A stretch of 64,000 nt of DNA from assembly GCA_024195265.1 (NCBI GenBank), contig JAJLRJ010000008.1, positions 8,764,488 through 8,828,487 of the forward strand. The letters run 5' to 3'. This DNA comes from Dendrophyllia cribrosa. Its lineage: Eukaryota; Cnidaria; Anthozoa; Scleractinia; Dendrophylliidae. Below the pieces are notes generated by a model that saw only the letters and a program-made list of their open reading frames with translations, did no database searches and was not told the origin of the DNA. The position numbers were made by a program, and so were the translations under genes. Numbering within the stretch: position 1 is the stretch's first letter; every line of letters begins with the position of its first letter. Shown one piece after another: positions 32,701-44,600 of this stretch.

Positions 32701-34209
32701 CTTTCTCGAACTCGGTTATCTCCCCAGGCTATCTCAAATACCCACTATCTCTAATATATCCCCACAATATAAATCTCTAACACGGTAACTATCAGAATAG
32801 AAAAGAATATCTTAAGTCCAGATTGCCTGCGCACAGACTTCTATTTCCACTCACGATGTTGCACACAGTTTCTAAGCTGCACTGTATGTCAAGACTGGCC
32901 TAAAACAGTCCCTCCTGACTCAGTTATTCTGCTATCTCTTAACTTGCATAGCAGGCACCGGTTTATTCATAGATTGCAATTTCGAGGATGCGTGCGCGAG
33001 GGGTACGAGCGTGTCCCCTCGCGCGCGCAAAGCTATCCCGTGGAGAAATGATTCAGATACTATTCAGTCTAGCTGGTTTTCCAGGTAATGGCTTTTTAAG
33101 AGAACAAAAATAAGTTACAGACAGTGACTTAAACAATCCTTCAACATCATTAATTTTTTTAATAGAGAAAATTTGACTATTCCATAAATTTCTACAAAAA
33201 TACAATACTTATTGTAATTTCCATTTACAAATAATTTATTAGTAAAGTATATAATTTGTGTAGGAATTCTGCACAGATAAATATATTTCAAAGCATTTAA
33301 AAGGAATGTATTTATATATGTTATTATTTTTAAATGTATTGGTGATTTATTTTTATTGCTAACCCATTTTCACTGATGCTAACTATTTAACAATTACATT
33401 ATGAGCTCAAGATTTCTATCACTCATAGAAATCAAGAGTGAATAATCTAATTGTTTTAGTATAAATCTTCTAGACATTCAAAACTTAACAAGACAGGCGC
33501 ACGTTTTTACTGAATGATATAAATAAGTCGCGCCACGTGTGGATAATCTGATAATCGGATAGTGAGTAGCATAGCCAATAAGAGAACAGCATCCGTGATT
33601 TATAATAATAACAAATATTTTTACTTACATTGTATGAAAAATACTGTCTTCATTATATTAATAAATTTGTCTAATTAATTCATAAATAGAATTCAACTAT
33701 ACAATTTAGCTAACAATTTTGAATTTTCCCCTCCCACAAATTTGCAGAATATAATAGCATAAGTTCAGATTACTATATAATAGTAATAATAATAATAATT
33801 TATTTTTATTTTTAAAATGTATTCTATTATAATTTTAGAAGTGTTTTGTAACATATACAGAACAGTGTACAGTGGTTTACTATTTTACTAGTGGCTTGTA
33901 CTGCCTTGTTCTGTAGTCATATCAATCAAATTATTAAAGAATCTTGAATCAATTTCTTTTCCTCTAAAAAATATTGTTGCTGTATACAGTTGCCTGTATT
34001 ACCTACAAAACCAAACAAAAAACTGGTCAAGTGGGTTGAAATTTAATCTTAAATAGTAATTTGTTATGTTATAACTGCAAAATTTAGTGTGAGCAAATAT
34101 TACTAAAGAAGCTCTTTTTAAAAATATATCGGTATTTTTAATACCAGTGTACAAAAAATTGTGTACAATTACCAGTATATAACTTCTCTGAGTCTTCAAT
34201 CTCACCATA
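32701..34209. other. Intergenic, very AT-rich; nothing coding seen
   Basis: A GC-rich imperfect palindrome (GCGTGCGCGAGGGG...CCCCTCGCGCGCGC) sits at about 32990-33028. Otherwise AT-rich DNA with short ATA/AAT runs (for example 33781-33800). Confidence 0.45.
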
Positions 34210-34478
34210 GTTAATCGAGAGACTGGTTATGAAACCTTGCACACTTCAATGGCAATAACAAAGGAGCTACAACAATTTATGTTGAACCGTACTTGACCAT
34301 GCACATCTTTTTTGTATCACACCCTATGACTGAATAACTTTATAGCACCATTTCTATTGGTCAGTTGCTCGAACAAAATACCAACATCTATTGTGTCGTG
34401 CACGGTCAAGGCCGAAAACGATAACAAAAAGTTTGAACAAAGACAATTCTCTGGTTTCACAACCAGTCTCTCGATAAC
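34210..34478. mobile_element. 269-bp MITE with TA target duplication
   Basis: Inverted ends GTTAATCGAGAGACTGGTTA and TAACCAGTCTC-type complement (right end ACCAGTCTCTCGATAAC), flanked by TA at 34208-34209 and 34479-34480. It contains GACCATGCAC / GTGCACGGTC as a further internal inverted pair. No ORF. Confidence 0.65.
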
Positions 34479-35017
34479 TACGATCTAACACAATTTAACA
34501 GTAGATTATGCTTGATAAAAGTAAAATCTTTAAATTTCAGAATTTTAAAAGATAAATTTTCCTCAAGTTTGCAATGAGCCTGCAATTACAGCCAGTTCTC
34601 AGGCTCTCTCCTGAAGATGTACCACTTCTTTTTATGCATCATTTGTAATATTAAAACACAAACAATTATCAATTATTGTACGAGGTTGAGCAAAATATCT
34701 CACAAATCAATCTGCTTGTCACTGACAAATCAGGATATTTTGCAATAGCCGAGTTCGATAATTGTTTTATCATTCGAAAACCTAGTTTTTTATTTCAATT
34801 TAATATTTATTCATAACTGCTTAAACAGAGCAGAAATCGAGCTGCCATATATTGTAAAGGATGGGAGCACAACATAATTATTTGCAGCAAAACAACTTTG
34901 CACCATTGTGCACATGAGCCGAATTATTTGTAGGCAGTCATTTGCAGGTTACGTGGTGGGCTCTTGGCCAATTAAAAGGAGAAAATGCATAGAATGATAA
35001 TAAATTTTTATTATGAC

Positions 35018-35122
35018 TACTTATTGACTAAGTTGGAGGGCAGGATGGGAAAATATTTGGCTCTCGGTGACCTCAAGCCAAATATTTTCCCATCCAGCGC
35101 AACCTAACTTAGTCAATAAGTA
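35018..35122. mobile_element. Hairpin MITE, about 105 bp
   Basis: TACTTATTGACTAAGTT at the left and AACTTAGTCAATAAGTA at the right, with inner arms GATGGGAAAATATTTGGCT / AGCCAAATATTTTCCCATC. It is a near-complete fold-back with a short loop. Confidence 0.65.
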
Positions 35123-35461
35123 TTTTATCATATGACCAACTTGGAGACAAAATTACTTGAAATTTTAACACACAAGCTAAGGACGTCCGCTTTTGTAGTA
35201 GGGCCATATGCCTTTTTCTGGCCCCACTCACGCAAATGTGTACGGCCCTATACGCAACTTTCATCAATGGTTTTCCAAAGAAAAGGTTCGCAGGGCCTTA
35301 TGGGTTATTTGATAATGACTGATATCTTACCATGACCGATTTTAAGTCAACTAATCAGTATTCAAAGAAAAACAGCATTCTTTTTCATTAATTTTTCCCC
35401 TAGATGGGTTTTAGTTGTTGCCATCTATATTTCCTTGACAAAGCAAATCTATACTAAGTGC

Positions 35462-35467
35462 TTTAAT
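35462..35467 (-). terminator. Candidate poly(A) signal of TMEM68
   Basis: TTTAAT on the plus strand (ATTAAA, the common variant, on the coding strand), about 145 bp beyond the TMEM68 stop codon. Confidence 0.35.
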
Positions 35468-35608
35468 ATTTTTACTTATTTCCCCATGAGGCTATGTTGG
35501 AATATACCCTTCATTATCAGTCAGCAGCAATAAGAGGTATGCTGTGTTGCTCTTAGCAGCCACGATTGATAGATGTGTCTGTATTTGTAGGATTGTTTAC
35601 ATTTCTCC

Positions 35609-38600
35609 TCACTGTTTTTTAGAGGATTGCCATCTTGCTTGTAGTGCAGTGAAGATACTCCCAGGTAACCGTTGATGGGCCTCTATCAGTTTTTGAATTT
35701 CCCTCTGAACCTGTAAAAGTTACAAAGAAATGCATTAGATGGGCATAAACATAACCAAATTCCCTGATTATTTTTATTTTATTCCATTTTCAAAATTCTT
35801 AATTAGACTTTGTGATATGTCAGTACATATTAATAGTTTATAATGATAATAATATCACTTTGCATAAGATTGCCTTCTGCTTAATTTTTGCAACTTATCT
35901 TCCAAATGAAAATAATTTAACATTTAAGCAGGTTATTATAAACAAAAAAATTAATGCACATAATTCAGATCATCTTAAAATATAGTTATAATAAAAGATG
36001 TGTGGGACTAGACTCCATTGTAAAGGTGGCGGGTGGGGAGAGTAAATAAGTGGAGGGGGGGGGAGGGGATGAAAATACTAGAGAAAGAAATATTTTTCAG
36101 CCATTGGGGCCTTTATTTTTCGTTTCCTTCAAATTTCAGCTACACTACGCAACAGACAGTAAATAAATGCCAATAGGTTTATTTTGCAGGTTTTGGCCGA
36201 GCACCAGGACTTATTATGTACATAGTAATTAATAAAGCTACACTGAGCCTTAGTACACATTTAGTATATACTGAAACAGTGGATAGCATTGTTGGCGCGC
36301 TCTGATTGGCTACTGAAACTCGGAATAGCAAGTGCTATTCACCTCCCAGCAATTCGTGCACGAAAATTGTAATCGTTGCCAGGAATAAATGAGTTAAAAA
36401 GCATCATTTTCGTTATATCATCTCACTGTTTCAGTATATACTAAAACAACTATTCACCTCAGTGTAGGTGGGTAGTGATGGATATTTACCTCGCCGCTTC
36501 GCGGCTCGGTAAATATCCACCACTACCCACCTCCACTTCGGTGAATAGTTGTTAAATATACAGTATACAATAAGAATCGATAACTAATATGTTATTCAAT
36601 AATCGCCATCACAGAAAAACACCTAAATGGAGCTGAGCAACCAAGCACAATATCACAGTGACTGTGGTTAGATGGAGGCCAGAAAAGACCCGCCTTAAAA
36701 CCCCTTGGGAAAAAATTTGATACCACATGTAGGAAATCTGAGTGCTCAAGCTCCAAGCAGTTAGCAGCCCTTCCCACATGGCTATACAATTCAAAAATCA
36801 ACAGAGCTAATCAGAGAAAGCGTTGTCAGCCTAGAATAGCATCCCACGTGCTATGCAAGTTTATAAACATCCCCAAAATTACCCATAATGCACTGGCATC
36901 CAAACCAACAGGGCTGAGCAGGCCCTGTCGCTTTCGTGACACAGAAATATTACATTTCAGGCTAATTTGTAGCCACTCAATCACCAGTGTGATAATGTTG
37001 AATGTGATCGCTAATTGAATGGACATTGCATACACCATTATTATTATTATTATTGATATATTATGGCAAGATTCAGAAAAACCTGGAGAGAAATGGCATA
37101 GATCGCATGAGAGGTGGGTACATGGAACTGGAAACATTGTTCTCAATTTGACTAACACCCCAAAATGTCTTGGTAATTTGGTAATCACTCTCACTTAAGG
37201 TGTTGTTCATCATATATCAAGTTTAGCACTTCTTTTAACTATATTTATTTATTTACTTATTTAAGACATAAAATATTTATTTTAACGATTCTTGTTAACA
37301 GTCTATGACTAATAGCAGAGCATCAGATACCGGTACAATGTCCATACAATGCTCACCTTGCCAGCTAGCTCATCACAGGACAGTTTAGGATCATAACAAA
37401 TGGGCTCTCCTATAAAGGTTCTTAAAAAGTTGCAAACTATTAATTAAAAATATTAAATGACATGGCTAAAAGTCATTAATAATTCACGACGAGAACACAA
37501 AGAAAAAACTAACATGTAGGAGGTTTGGATACCGGTCTTAATAATAATATTATTTCAAAAGATTTTGGCAATTTTATTCCTTCACTTCCTTCGCATTATA
37601 ATGATCAGTTTGAGAACTCACAGTACATGTATTATCAAACACTTGAAAGAGTGTTTGTCATCAGTTATCCAAACATTTTGCAGTGAGTTTAAAAACTCGG
37701 CTGCGCCTCATTTTTCAACCCACTTCTCAGTGTTTGGATATCCTGATAAAACACTCTTCCTCATCTTTGATATATTACATATAAATGATTATAATAACAA
37801 GAAGGACAGTCAAACCCGCTTAACACAGAAACCCCAATAACACACAGACACCCCAATAATACGGGTAATTCTCTGGTCCCGACAGTGTCCATTATTCAAT
37901 AATTATAGTTTGACTGACATGTTTTTGGCTGATTAACTGTTTATAAATAATATTTGTCCATGTACCAGTCCGCATATCGCCAATGAATATTAATTTTTCA
38001 TCCTGGCCCCTATTCTCCCATGCCAGTACCCACATTCTTGTCCCCCCATCCCATGCCTGCCACTCTGCTTCTCTACCAACGCCCCCCCCCCCCCCCCCTC
38101 CCCCCCACCCCCTTCCCCAAATCAAATCCCTCTGGAGTGTTTCTGCCTCAAAAAATACAAATATCAAAACATACCAAGATGAAATTCCTACCTTAACTTG
38201 ACTGGAAATCCTCCATACAGTGGAACTAAAGGTAACTTTGTCCATTCATACAATTTACGAAACCACTCTGCAACATAACCATGCAATATGTTTCTTAACT
38301 AAGACAAATAATATTAATCAGGGAATGGTCAAAAACTTATTAACAAGGCATTTAACTTATTAAACTTACACACATCAACACCCATTCTAATTATATCTAA
38401 TATATCTAGTATATACCGGGTATCTATTGTATGTTTTTTTACATACATCTCATTAAAAAAAACTTTTAAAGGTGGTTCACAACAGTTTCTAGTAATTTCC
38501 AGTTAACTTACATGTACATTTTGGTTACTTTGATGGATAAATACTATAACCACAATTTGTCGGTTGATGTAATTTACATAATGGTAGCAAACAAATGTCC

Positions 38601-41600
38601 AGTCATTGTTGAAAAAGCTTTGGTCATTGTCATGACATAATAGGTTGCTTATAGCTACAAAATGAGCTTGGAGACCCCCATTTTTATTACCAAATTGTTA
38701 TTTAGCTTGTTACAACATTTTGCAAACTTTAAAACTGAACAATTGTGGTAAGGGGTTCAGAGCCGCCATAAATTTTTCATTCTCCACTCAACTGAGTGCA
38801 ACAATTACTACACATCAATTAACTAGATAAACTAGCCATGATATTTACTTACTTCTTCCTATTTGAATAGAACGTATAGCTTCTCTGATATTTTGAGTGT
38901 AAATTGGATAAATAGGCTTTAAAAGCAAAGAATAAGAAAAGACAATTAACTCCCTGTAGATGTATACTGCATATTATTTGACTGTGACATCATTTTACCT
39001 TATAAGAGAAAGAGAACACGCAAAATATCCGATTGACTTTTTTTAATAACACTGCAGTTGATTGTAGTATTGAAGACACAAGCTTTCAAGACACAAGCTA
39101 TTGTTAATACAAGTATTTTAGTCGAATAATAAATCCCTTATTCGATGGTTACAACAGATAAATATACATATGCATATGGACATTTTACTTCGCAACTCAT
39201 AAAATTTCTGCGCATATTATCTGTTAAGGTGGCTCCAAGTATTTTTTTGGGGGTCACACTTCCCTTTTTTGAATGCGCTTATACATAATCTTATTTTAGC
39301 TCAATGAATCTGAATTTGATACCAGTTGTTAGGCTTGGATGAAAGTTTTGGACGATGCTATTGGTATGCTTATCAGCGTTTCCATAGCAACAGTAAACAA
39401 ATATGGCAAAAAACAGTTTTTCCTAAATATCTTTCGATTTTGGGGTTACCCACAACAAGCGAATAAATGCGCTATAATCTACACAGTGTAGCACACCAAA
39501 TGGGAAAATTTCAAACAAATTAAACTGTTCGATTTTGAATAAATCGCTAAAACATTTTTAACATGTGTTTTTTCATGTTTAAAATATAAGCGGTCAAAAC
39601 ATTCCATATATAGGTCTCACAAATTATCATTAAATTGCCACAGAAAGTTTCCTCAGACTTATTAATTTTTATTCCCTGCAAATAGCTCTGACTAACTCCT
39701 CGGCAATAAAGAGATCGAGCTTTTTATTCAAATGCAGTTTTAGAAGAGTGAAAACGTCAAGCAAAACTGCATTTAAATGAAAAGCTCGATCTCTTTATTA
39801 ACGAGGAGTTTAAGTTAGAGCTATTTGCAGGGAGTAATAATTTAAGTCTGAGGAACTTTCTTTGTCATTGGTAATTCAGTGATAATTTGTGAGACCTATG
39901 GAACGTTTTGACCACTTATATTTCAAACATGAAAAACACATGTTAAAAATGTTTCCGCAATTTATTCAAAATCGAACAGTTTAATTTGTTTGAAATGTCT
40001 CCATTTAGTGTGCTACACTGTTTAGATGTTAGCGCATTTATTCGCTTCTCGCAGCTACATGTAGCCCCAAAATCGAAAGATATTTAGGAAAAACTATTTT
40101 TCGCCATGTTTGTTTACCATTGCTATGGAAACACTAATTAGCATAAAAATAGCATCGTCCAAAACTTTCATCCAAGCCTAAGATCTGATATCAAATTCAG
40201 ATTCATTGAGCTAAAGTAAGATTATGTATAAGCACACTCAAAAAGGGAAGTGTGACCCAAAAATAACTACTTGGAGCCACCTTAAACCATCTAATAAGGT
40301 GTATTACGTTTTTTAAAGCTCATTTAACTGCAGTGTGTATAGATCCAAGTTTTTTAGCATTTATATTCACCAGAGGCACACCAAAGGACATGTGGCGAAG
40401 AATGGCAGAAAAAGTAAGGAAATTAAATTTGGTTGGAAAAGTTGGGCTGAGAATTTTACAGCTAGCTAAAAGCAGGCAAGAATGGAGATCTTTGTTTGCG
40501 CCCTATGCGACATTTAGCAAGAAAAGGAGCAATGATGATGTTGATAATATTTGCCATCAACAATTTAGAGCCAAAAAAATATAATTCAACAACTGGTTCA
40601 ACCATCATGAGTCACCCGAGTCCATTAAACCTGCTGATCTCACAAAGTAATTCTAATTTCTTAAAATAAATATTAAAGTTTTGTAAGATCTAACACATAT
40701 TTTTTTTTTATTGCATGAATCAATATTCATTTTTTTATCTGACTGTGTGTTGATTTTTAATTTATTTCCTGAAATACAAGCCCTAGGCTCAAGACATTTG
40801 ACCTTCCAACAAGGTGCAATCTCAGATGGAATATTTAAAAAGAAAAATGCAGAGACTATTCCTTCCCGCAATTCAATGATGAATTTGCACTAAAACCAAA
40901 TCACGACATTTTTTCCATCATTGAAATGGAGGAAGGGTTTGTCTTAATTGTTCAATACATTTGAATTGTTCAAGATTGTAGGTTGAAGCGATTCACTTAC
41001 CACTTTAGCTTCAAGTGCAACCTTGGCAAATCCCCGTCTTCCATTCCAAATCATAGTGTAATACTCATCGGAAAATAAAGCTTCCCTGACTCCTCCTGGT
41101 GATATGGCCAACAATTCCCCATTCTACAAAAAAAAATTTATACACAGGGTTGGATAAGGGCTTGCCCACACTCCAATGTGAGTATTATATTCTTCTGGAC
41201 GAATATATATCACCCTGTTTGGCTAGTATGATTTTCACCATTAAGTAAATAATATGATAACTTTTATGGAATTTGACACAAAATATTTCTTGTTATGTAA
41301 ATGTAACATCGCATCTATCAGCTAGAGGCGAGATTTCTTTTTACCGGCTGAAGAGGAATTTTGTTTCTGGCATTCATAGTAAAACTAATCTAGGCAAGTG
41401 CATTCTGAAAGTATAACTTGCCCTGCTGACGAGTGCTTTCAAAATTAAGCCTCCATTACCCTATATACATAATAAATAAAAATACATATAACAGAACAGT
41501 TCCCTGGATAAGCATCTTAAATCTCCAGGTCTTCCAAATATACAGAGATTTGGGAATTTTGGGTGTCATGCATTTCTGAAATATGAAAGCAATTTCTTTT

Positions 41601-44600
41601 CTGACAACTGGTTTTCTAGTTTTTAAAACTAGTATTTAAATGTCTAATTAACTGGCTCGTCGCTCTGCGACGAGTCAGTTCTTAAAATACCCTCTTTTTT
41701 TTTTTTTCCGGCCTGTCGGGTCACCTGCCCCGGGAATCGCTTTTGCTGCGGCCAACACCGTACCTAGTTTACTTCCGGTTTTCAGAAATGGCGTAATTAG
41801 TGATGTCAGCAACTATAATTCAAATATTTACCGTTCTAATTTCGACGGAATTGTTAAAAATTAAATCTCTGTGATTTTCGGATGTGATCTATTTCTGGTA
41901 AAGGAAAAGCGGGTTGAATTTTTCTAACCAAATCAATTGTCAAACAGTCGAGTTTAGATCGAATAAATCGTTGAATATAACACGTCCCGGCACGCAAGTG
42001 TGGGGCAAATTTTGATATCACAGAACTGCTGAGTAAACAATTCTCAAGCATTACTCCGTGCAGTCACGTTCAAATTCCACACATCTCGTATTCATGTCAT
42101 GCTATTTGATCGATCGTGTTGATATTGTTAATTCTCCAAAATGCCTGTGTTTAAACAATCCTGATTCCTTGTAGTAGGTGGTTTCAAGGATTTTAAAGCG
42201 AACAAAATATACAAAGTTCTAAACTTATGTTTTTTCTAACAGTACCGAGCTGATCAGAGAAAAAAATATAGACCTGAAACTGTAGCCTACTAAAGGAGGG
42301 TGGGGGGTGGGGGCAGGTGGCGGTGTTCAGCAATTTTTCTGATCATGAATTTTTTTCCCGTCTTGATGTTGTGCAAGAATTTTTTTCGGGATTGCTCCAT
42401 ACCTTTTTTTCCTTTCGCTCGCTGTGCATTATTTTTTTTTCTTTACTTTTGCTGTGCAGGAATTTGTTTTTAGTAATTGCCCAACCCCCCCCCCCCCCCC
42501 CCCCCCCCCCCCTCTTAACAATAAAATGGTCTGTCCCTAAGGAGTGGTTGAAGCGGGCTGTGGAATGTAAATGTGGACTGGACTGTGCATATTGATAGAT
42601 TCTAGATTGTATATTGTGGCTTGCTAATATAAAACTCTAAAATGAAAACCGGGTGGAAACTGAGGCCAAACGAGCCAGTTTCGAAGCCCATCGGGCTCCT
42701 TGTTGAATAATTGGATTAAACAGCTAATGATAAAAATATTTCCAGTACTTTGAGATGCAAAGTAGCTTACAAACCTTAAGAATCTGTACACACTGCTCTC
42801 TGGAACGTCCTTCAACAGCTCCACAAACTTCTAGAAGCAGCTGAAAGCCTTCATAAAAATCATATTATTTTTAAAAATTTATAAAATAAGGCCTTAAACT
42901 AATGTCAGTGATAAAAAGGTAAAATCCAAGCTTTTGCAGATCAACGGCATCATCAGGGATAAAAAGAAAAATATTTTGCATCGGTCTATTATATACAAAT
43001 GTAAAGTAAAATGTGTAAAAAGCGCAAGAATGTGGCAAGTATGTGAAATACATAAGAATAACGAGGTATAAATAATAAGGTACATGTACCTGTAGATATA
43101 AATAAGATATGAATAAGAAACAAAAAAAATGGTCTAACAAGCAAGTGTTAACAAGCGAGTGTTAACAAGCGAGTGTTAACAAGTGAGGTCTAACAAGCGA
43201 GTGTTATGGACTGGCCTTATTCAATAAATTTTTATATTCTTAAAATGCTACTGAAGGACAACATCCAAAGATTATATTATTTCTATATTACACAATTTTC
43301 AAAAACAAGAAAATAATATGCTGCTGAAATATATGTTACTGAACTAGACAAGTGTAACCTGGCACATTTTGGGAAAATATTGGTTGATTTTTTTTTTTTG
43401 CAGTTCATGGACCAAGCCAAAGGCTGAAGGTCCACAAGCTTGCAAAAAAATAATGAGACCAATGTTTTCCCAACATGGGCTAAACAAGCTAGTTCAAAAG
43501 AATATTAAACACGAAGTTCTGGTATAAAAAGCTTTAGTTACAGTAGCTCCTCCCCATTTTACACCTTTTGGGTGAGAAATGCAAATTAAGGCGTCTTCAG
43601 TCACAAAACGTGGTTAACTTGCACATCCTTTATATATGTTGTGGTTCAATTTTTTCTTTGGTTTGAAAATTTTCAAACCAGTTTATTTTTTGTTTTCCTT
43701 TGTCTCAGAATATGATAATGAATCTGGGACAAAGGAAAATAAAAACTAAACTGATTTGAAAATTTTTAAACCAAAGAAAAATTTGAACCACAACATATAT
43801 AATTTGCTTCAAAAATCTAATTAAACCAAGATTTTACCTATACTAAGCAAAAAAAGAAATAGAAGTTCATGAAGACTTCTGATATAACTTTCATAAAGTT
43901 TTTCCAAATTGCATTAGCAATGGTCTCAGAAATGATGCATGTTTTTTGTCAGTTGTTAATGCTTCAGTGGTTGATTGATGACTGGAGGTGAGCATAGCCA
44001 GGCCAGGCTCCTTTTATACTGGAACTTCATGTTTAATATTATTATGGCTCTTTTACAAATTTGGCAACATTAATTACCATATCTCTATTGTATGTAAAAC
44101 TAATGCATGCTTCAAAAACAAAAGTTGGGTTTGCCTGCAAGAGTAAATACAATAAAAAAGCTCCATTCTTAGCTTTGACAACTGCTTTTGCTTTTGGCAC
44201 TTACTGGTACAATGTATACGTCATTTTTATGCACATTAAGTGGTCGCATTTGTGGGGTCCCATAATAAAGGAAATTAATAACAGTCGAGGACTCTATTGG
44301 GGCTTGTTGGTCCCATTAACTTGTCAGTCAGAATGTTTAGATTAGAAAACGACTGAGCTTTTTCTTGGGCCAGAAAAAAGTGGCTGTAATAACAAGGTGG
44401 TTGCATTAACCCAGTGTGGTAACTCATATGGTAATGTGCCACTGCCTAGGGGGGAACTCACACATAATAGTGGTCAACAGGGAGGTGCAACAGCCTTTTA
44501 CGAAATTAAAATTTGTGATCTGACTTTTTGGGGGTTAGAAATTTTGTGGTCAATTTTTTAGGTGAAAGATTTTGGTGAGGGTTGGCTAAAAGTGTAATCT

